Positions 58,547 through 64,000 of a DNA stretch of 64,000 bases are shown here, piece after piece. The notes beneath the pieces were generated by a model. That model was not told the origin of the DNA and searched no databases. It was given only the letters and a program-made list of their open reading frames with translations. The first letter of the stretch is position 1. Every line of letters starts with the position of its first letter. Origin of the DNA: an uncultured Aquimarina sp. (lineage in GTDB: Bacteria; Bacteroidota; Bacteroidia; Flavobacteriales; Flavobacteriaceae). The DNA is taken from NCBI GenBank assembly GCA_947498935.1, contig CANMMM010000002.1, forward strand, positions 124,001 through 188,000, read 5' to 3'. Position numbers and translations under genes: made by a program.

Positions 58547-59227
58547 CTTTCTACGCTAACTATGATCAGCCGTAAATATAGTGCTTATTCTTAAGTATTG
58601 ATCAATATCGTAGTAATATCCAGCCAAACTCGACGATACTCAAAAAAACAGCTACTGTTTAACCTTAACCGTTAGCAGGTAAAAAATCAAAATCATTGAC
58701 CCCTCATATCACTCTCGCTATGCATCATCTCGTAAAAACTCTAATTCACAACTACTTAGACCGTAGATAATTCTATAGTATTTTTTTTATAAAAAGTAAG
58801 GTTTTACTGTACTAAAAAAGGGTAAATTAGCAATAGGGATTTTTCCCTACTACATAACAACATATGATTTCATTTTTACGGAAAGCACAAATGTAGCCTA
58901 TCATCTGACTTTTTTAGCACACCAATAACAAAGTTAAAAGGACTTTTGAATTAACCAATACCACAACTACTTTGTGCTTTCTTTTATATCCTAGGATGCT
59001 CCTTTTTACTCACGCATCTGCATAGTTTACGTATGCTATTGACTACTTTACGCACTATAACTTTTTTATACACTTGCTGTATATTATTTTCGAAACGAAC
59101 AGACAGCACTCTTTATGAAGTAATTTTTATACGTTACTTTTTAAAGTAAACATCGCCTCGTAATAAAAATTTTGTACGTTTATATACCGAAGTGGTTCTG
59201 TACTACTTCATCACTAAAACACTCTCT
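58547..59227. other. 681-bp divergent gap upstream of the alpha-2-macroglobulin gene
   Basis: I see no gene, no copy of families A or B, and no RNA gene. A near-perfect inverted repeat (GTTACTTT-TT-AAAGTAAAC at 59142-59160) is present. It should contain two divergent promoters. Confidence 0.5.
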
Positions 59228-62200
59228 ATGAAAAAACGCATCTTATGTATTATTCTATGCTTGATCAGTTTATACACCATGAATAGCCAGCAACAAAATA
59301 ATTGGAAAGAAGTGACCGAACTTGAAAAACAAGGCTTACCTAAATCGGCATTGGTCATTGTAGAGAATATCTATCAAAAGGCAAAAAAATCAAACAACAC
59401 CAATCAGCTCATCAAATCACTGCTATACAAGGCGAAATATGCACTCACCTTAGAGGAAAATGCGCAATTGAGCATTATTACGGAGTTAAAAGAGGAAATT
59501 GCTTCCAATACTTTTCCTACTAAAAACATCGTAGAGAATATACTCGCCAATCTATACTGGCAATATTTTACCGAAAACCGATGGCGTTTTTACAATCGTA
59601 CACAGACTGCTCAGAAGGTAGACCCTAGCGATTTTAGGACATGGGATCTTACGGCATTATTTGCCGAAATCCATATGCATTATCAGCAATCACTAGCCAA
59701 TGGTGTACTCGCTCAGCAAACAGCGCTCAAAGAGTTTGACCCTATTCTCTCCACTGCTACAGACTCCAAGAAATACCGCCCTACGCTCTTTGATTTTTTA
59801 GCACATAATGCTTTGGCTTTTTATAAAACACCCGAAAACAGTATCGCCAAACCTGCATATGCTTTTAGGATAGACACCCCTGAGTACCTAAAACCTCATC
59901 GCGATTTTATAAAATTACCGATACAAACCCGAGATAGTGTATCCCTACAGTTTCACGCGCTGAAACTATATCAAGCCTTGCTTAATTTTCATAAGAGAGA
60001 TACTGATCCTACTGCACTGATCGATGTAAATATAGAACGCTTACACTACATCGCTGAACAAGCCACTTTTGCCAATGCGACTGAGGTGCAATTACAAACT
60101 TTGTTAAAAGAAGTACAATTGCATACCAAGCATCAGGCGGTAACAGCATACCAATACGAGATTGCTAAACTATACCAAACACAAGCTGCTAACTATATTC
60201 CTAATACGCATGAAGCAGACCGATGGAAACTACAGAAAGCAGTAGAAATCTGTGAGCAAGCGATCCGTACATTTCCAGCATCTAGTGGTGCTATGGCTTG
60301 CCAGCGGCTCAAAGAAAACATCCTACAACCCGCCATTGGCAGTATAGAAATCGAAAATTATATTCCTATACAACACCCTTCTAGAATCCTTGTACACTAT
60401 ACGAATGTATCCAACTTGCATCTCAGGGTAGTAAAGATTAGCCCTGCACAGCTACAATCCTTGCGACGTATGTACCAACCTGCTCAAAAAATAGCCCTGC
60501 TCAATCGGCTAGCTGTCGTTACTGAATGGAATCAAACACTCATCGATAAAAAAGACTACCAGCAGCACGCTACTGAAATTTCTGTTCCCGCACTGGCACA
60601 GGGCATGTATCTCATGATCGCCAGTACTAGCGCTACCCTAAATAGCGGTACTAGTTTTGCTACAGGTGGTTTTCAGGTTACAGACCTCGCACTGGTAGAA
60701 ACCAAAGCTGCGACCCATACGCGTTTTCAGATAGTCAATCGTATAGACGGTGCTCCTGTAGTAAATGCTAAGATCAAACTTAGTAGTCAAAAAAAGCGGA
60801 ATCAATTAAACACTACATTGCATACAGATGCTAAGGGAGAGGCTACCTATAGCGGTAGTGACTATTACTACGATGTACAGGCCACAGTATCTTTTGGACA
60901 GGACAAAGCCTATTTCGGAGGGATGTACTTAAATAACAATACCCATAGTAATACATCCAGACCTAGCAAACCTCGAATCAAGACTTTTTTATTTACCGAC
61001 AGAAGCATCTACCGACCTGGACAAACGGTGCATTTTAAAGGTATCATGACACATACTCAGGGGACACATCATACCGAAATCATGCCTAATGAGACGATCT
61101 CCGTAGCGCTGATCGATACGAATGGACAGGAAGTAAAAAAACTTTCTTTTACCACCAATTCCTTTGGCTCATTTGCAGGTACATTTATCCTACCCGCCTC
61201 TGGATTAACAGGTACGTACAGCCTTCGCACCCCTAATTACAACAGTACTTCTTTCTCTGTAGAAGCGTATAAAAGACCCAAATTCGAAACAGCATTTTCT
61301 CCAATCACTAACACCTATAAGGTCAATGAGCAAGTACAAGTTACAGGTACTGCCACCGCCTATGCTGGGAGTAAAATCACCAATGCCAAAGTCGTATACC
61401 GTGTACAGCGCCAAGTGCAATACCCAAGATGGTGTTATTGGATACCGCGATTACAGCAAGCACCACAAGAAATCATACACGGCGAAACCCGTACAGATGC
61501 ACAGGGCGCGTATACCATCGAATTTACGGCCATTCCTGATCCTAGTATCGTGCCGACCAATCAGCCTATTTTTAGGTATGAAGTGACCGCAGAAGTGACT
61601 GATATCAATGGCGAAACTCGTAGTACATCTACTATCGTCAATGTAGGCTACCATACGCTTACAGCCAGTATAGCGATTCCTAGTACCATAGACAAAACCG
61701 ATACACCGCCTACACTGACAGTCAGCACACAAAATCTAAACGATCAAAAAATAGCAAACACAGGTAGCATCTCCATATACAAATTGATCCCTCCTAGTGT
61801 TCCGCTACGAAAAAGACCTTGGAAAGCACCTGATTATCAATCTATAGATGCTGACACTTTCCAAAAACTATATCCACATGATGCCTATGATGGCGAAGAT
61901 GATCCGCGTAATTGGCAGAAAGGTACTGAGGTACTGAATACCGAATACACCACTACCAGTACGGGTACAAAAGACATCCCGCTACGCAATATCAAAAAAT
62001 GGGCATCTGGGCGCTATATACTCCAACTCGATACCAAGGATCGATTCGGGCAAAGCGTACAAGATATAGCCTATATCAATCTCTATGATCCCAAAGAAAA
62101 AACGATTGCCGACCAACAACTATTCGAAATCACCACGAATCAAGACAGCTACTCCATTGGCGACACAGTACTACTCACCCTCAGTAGTGCTTCTAAAGCG

Positions 62201-64000
62201 ATGTCTGTAACGGTGGATATCGAAAAAGATAAAAAGGTGATCGATACCAAGGTAGTACAGCTCTCTAATACTAAAAAAACAATTAAAATCCCTGTACTAG
62301 AGAGCGATCTAGGGGGGTTCTCATTATCCTATAGTTATGTAAATCATAATGGATTTGGCAATGGTACTATTCCCATTTCCGTTCCCTATCCATCTACAGC
62401 CCTCACTATCGAAACCCAAACTTTTAGAGACAAGCTACAACCAGGGCAGCCCGAGACATGGCGTTTTCGAATCAAAGGCCCTAAGGGCGATCAAATCGCA
62501 GCCGAATTACTCGCCAGTATGTACGATGCCTCTCTGGATCAATTCAGATCGCACCAATGGGATTTCAACCCCATTCATCACCCCTATTACAGCGCACATT
62601 CACACCGAAAAGCCCATCAAAGCTTTGGAAGTAATAGCTTTACACTTCATAACCAAAGACAGCATACTAGCCATCTACCCACGCAGCAATACGATCAATT
62701 AAATTGGTTTGGATTGTATTTCTCGCAGCAACCACGACGCCTTATGGGAATGACCATGCGCAAATCTGCCGCTCCGCGTGCCGCAATGGCTACGACCGAT
62801 ATGGTAGAAGATGAAATACAATTAGAAGAATCTATAGGAGCGCAAGCACTACAGACCAAAGGTATTGCCGATGCTTCTTCCCTTGATGATACCGTGACTG
62901 TATCTCAAGAAAAAACACCAAAAAAACAGCCCATTACCGTGCGTAAGAATCTACAAGAAACTGCATTTTTCTTTCCACAGCTCACTACAGATGCCTCTGG
63001 CAGTGTCAGTTTCGAATTTACCGCTCCCGAGGCACTCACCCAGTGGAAATTGCAATTACTAGCCCATACCCCTACGCTAGCCGCAGCTACCCAAACACTC
63101 ACTACAGTGACGCAAAAGGAATTGATGCTCACCCCCAATCCTCCTCGTTTTCTTAGAGAAGGAGATGAATTGGTACTGAGCACCAAAATTGCCAATATCA
63201 CTAGCAATGCCCTCTCAGGTACTATTACATTAGCACTTACAGATGCCCTAACAGGAAAGAATATCGATACCGCATTGCAGCTCGCCACGCCGCAACAAGA
63301 CTTTTCAGTAGCAGCAACGGGCAATACCAATGTCTCGTGGACAGTACGTATTCCAGACCATATCCAAGCCGTACAGTATAAGATTACAGCCCGAGCGGGC
63401 AATTTCTCAGACGGAGAGCAAAACCTACTCCCCGTACTCTCCAATCGTATGCTAGTAACAGAAACACTGCCTATGTGGATTCGTTCTGAGCAATCCAAGA
63501 CATTTACACTCGATAAGTTACAAAACAATACCTCTAGTAGCCTGCGTCATCACACCCTTACCCTAGAGATGACTTCTAATCCTGCTTGGTATGCCGTACA
63601 AGCCCTGCCTTATTTGATGGAATATCCTTATGAATGTGCAGAACAGACATTTGCTCGTTTTTATGCCAATGCACTGGGGAGTCATATCACCAGTGTCACC
63701 CCGCGTATCCAAACCGTTTTTGATCAGTGGAAGAACACCGATGCCCTGCTGAGCAATCTAGAAAAAAACCAAACGCTAAAATCCCTTATCATCCAAGAAA
63801 CCCCTTGGCTACGGGATGCTCAAAGCGAAACCGAACAAAAGAAGCGTATCGCATTACTCTTTGACCTCAACCAAATGAAAAGCGAATTACACGCTACGCT
63901 CCAGAAATTAGAACAGATGCAATTAGGATCTGGTGCCTTCCCGTGGTTTACAGGAGGAAGAGAAAACCGCTACATCACCCAACATATCGTTGCAGGATTC
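59228..64000 (+). CDS. Alpha-2-macroglobulin-like protein with thioester motif, 5' part (runs off the window)
   Basis: The product is a very large exported protein (1591 residues visible, no stop before the end). Signal peptide MKKRILCIILCLISLYTMNS, no lipobox. The first 400 residues are a helical Bacteroidota-specific region; MG-type beta domains follow, including the MG2-like stretch TFLFTDRSIYRPGQTVHFKG near residue 590. The segment QETAFFFPQLTTDASGSVSF and FTAPEALTQWKLQLLAHTPT is the macroglobulin core before the thioester. The motif CAEQ (C1470, in EYPYECAEQTFARFYANA) is the CxEQ thioester, and GSGAFPWFTGGRENRYIT follows as in the family. By family it traps proteases and protects the cell envelope. 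It appears to have a gene of its own after a long gap. Confidence 0.92.
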   Translation, partial: MKKRILCIILCLISLYTMNSQQQNNWKEVTELEKQGLPKSALVIVENIYQKAKKSNNTNQLIKSLLYKAKYALTLEENAQLSIITELKEEIASNTFPTKNIVENILANLYWQYFTENRWRFYNRTQTAQKVDPSDFRTWDLTALFAEIHMHYQQSLANGVLAQQTALKEFDPILSTATDSKKYRPTLFDFLAHNALAFYKTPENSIAKPAYAFRIDTPEYLKPHRDFIKLPIQTRDSVSLQFHALKLYQALLNFHKRDTDPTALIDVNIERLHYIAEQATFANATEVQLQTLLKEVQLHTKHQAVTAYQYEIAKLYQTQAANYIPNTHEADRWKLQKAVEICEQAIRTFPASSGAMACQRLKENILQPAIGSIEIENYIPIQHPSRILVHYTNVSNLHLRVVKISPAQLQSLRRMYQPAQKIALLNRLAVVTEWNQTLIDKKDYQQHATEISVPALAQGMYLMIASTSATLNSGTSFATGGFQVTDLALVETKAATHTRFQIVNRIDGAPVVNAKIKLSSQKKRNQLNTTLHTDAKGEATYSGSDYYYDVQATVSFGQDKAYFGGMYLNNNTHSNTSRPSKPRIKTFLFTDRSIYRPGQTVHFKGIMTHTQGTHHTEIMPNETISVALIDTNGQEVKKLSFTTNSFGSFAGTFILPASGLTGTYSLRTPNYNSTSFSVEAYKRPKFETAFSPITNTYKVNEQVQVTGTATAYAGSKITNAKVVYRVQRQVQYPRWCYWIPRLQQAPQEIIHGETRTDAQGAYTIEFTAIPDPSIVPTNQPIFRYEVTAEVTDINGETRSTSTIVNVGYHTLTASIAIPSTIDKTDTPPTLTVSTQNLNDQKIANTGSISIYKLIPPSVPLRKRPWKAPDYQSIDADTFQKLYPHDAYDGEDDPRNWQKGTEVLNTEYTTTSTGTKDIPLRNIKKWASGRYILQLDTKDRFGQSVQDIAYINLYDPKEKTIADQQLFEITTNQDSYSIGDTVLLTLSSASKAMSVTVDIEKDKKVIDTKVVQLSNTKKTIKIPVLESDLGGFSLSYSYVNHNGFGNGTIPISVPYPSTALTIETQTFRDKLQPGQPETWRFRIKGPKGDQIAAELLASMYDASLDQFRSHQWDFNPIHHPYYSAHSHRKAHQSFGSNSFTLHNQRQHTSHLPTQQYDQLNWFGLYFSQQPRRLMGMTMRKSAAPRAAMATTDMVEDEIQLEESIGAQALQTKGIADASSLDDTVTVSQEKTPKKQPITVRKNLQETAFFFPQLTTDASGSVSFEFTAPEALTQWKLQLLAHTPTLAAATQTLTTVTQKELMLTPNPPRFLREGDELVLSTKIANITSNALSGTITLALTDALTGKNIDTALQLATPQQDFSVAATGNTNVSWTVRIPDHIQAVQYKITARAGNFSDGEQNLLPVLSNRMLVTETLPMWIRSEQSKTFTLDKLQNNTSSSLRHHTLTLEMTSNPAWYAVQALPYLMEYPYECAEQTFARFYANALGSHITSVTPRIQTVFDQWKNTDALLSNLEKNQTLKSLIIQETPWLRDAQSETEQKKRIALLFDLNQMKSELHATLQKLEQMQLGSGAFPWFTGGRENRYITQHIVAGF

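Noticed and set aside
58547..59227. Possible small genes or RNA in the gap before the macroglobulin gene
   Set aside because: No frame with credible coding sequence and no recognisable RNA structure was found.
61326..62702. Frames of 86-117 codons within the macroglobulin gene
   Set aside because: They are out-of-frame shadows of the large coding sequence.

Overview
The window is a stretch of chromosome from a member of the Bacteroidota, most likely a Flavobacteriaceae species. The evidence is the str-S10-spc-alpha ribosomal super-operon with no tuf after fusA and followed by carA, two SusC/SusD TonB-dependent uptake pairs, promoters of the Bacteroidota TTTG / TAnnTTTG type, AT-rich intergenic DNA, scarce Shine-Dalgarno sequences, and families typical of this group (DUF5723, polysaccharide deacetylase with an extended N-terminal region, Mpl, Rrf2). 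The genus cannot be settled from the sequence alone.

Layout. Positions 1-5.9 kb carry the 5' part of argS (minus), a small unknown gene, an SDR-DUF2867 fusion, an Rrf2 regulator and two adjacent arginine-deiminase-fold hydrolases. Positions 6.2-11 kb hold gltA, eno and carA, all minus. Positions 11.2-28.5 kb are one minus-strand run of translation genes (rpsL, rpsG, fusA, rpsJ through rplQ, including secY, infA and rpoA). Two short genes, rpmJ and rpmD, are included. Several intergenic hairpins inside this run could be regulatory or attenuating. At 28.8 kb the strand switches to an Omp85-type outer-membrane protein. Then come two nutrient-uptake operons: SusC, SusD-like and a lipoprotein at 30.9-36.9 kb, and SusC and SusD at 37.4-42.1 kb. 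Their two promoters have the same architecture.

Positions 42.2-43.56 kb are a graveyard of insertion sequences (IS982, IS4-like and IS256 remnants, a small inverted-repeat element, and a 44-bp perfect palindrome). Directly beside it, at 43.6-45.1 kb, is the most interesting locus: a radical SAM/SPASM enzyme and a 65-residue peptide with a double-glycine leader and a short cationic core. This looks like a two-gene RiPP (ribosomally made, modified peptide) cluster with no transporter or protease visible.

Positions 45.6-58.5 kb return to housekeeping and envelope genes: rlmB, a rhomboid protease, rarA, a set of secreted or outer-membrane proteins, a YjjG-type nucleotidase, a polysaccharide-deacetylase-like protein, radC, a DUF1569 protein, a PaiB-like protein and mpl. 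The window ends inside a giant alpha-2-macroglobulin-like protein (59.2 kb to the end) whose CxEQ thioester motif is visible.

Two families of dispersed intergenic repeats run through the window. Family A (six copies, about 85-100 bp) has ends GCGTTAGGGAT and GGGTAACGCCC with variable inner hairpins. Family B (about 160 bp, two full copies plus shortened and diverged ones) is an imperfect palindrome with ends AAGTGATTTAAACTTTT. They account for most of the larger non-coding gaps.
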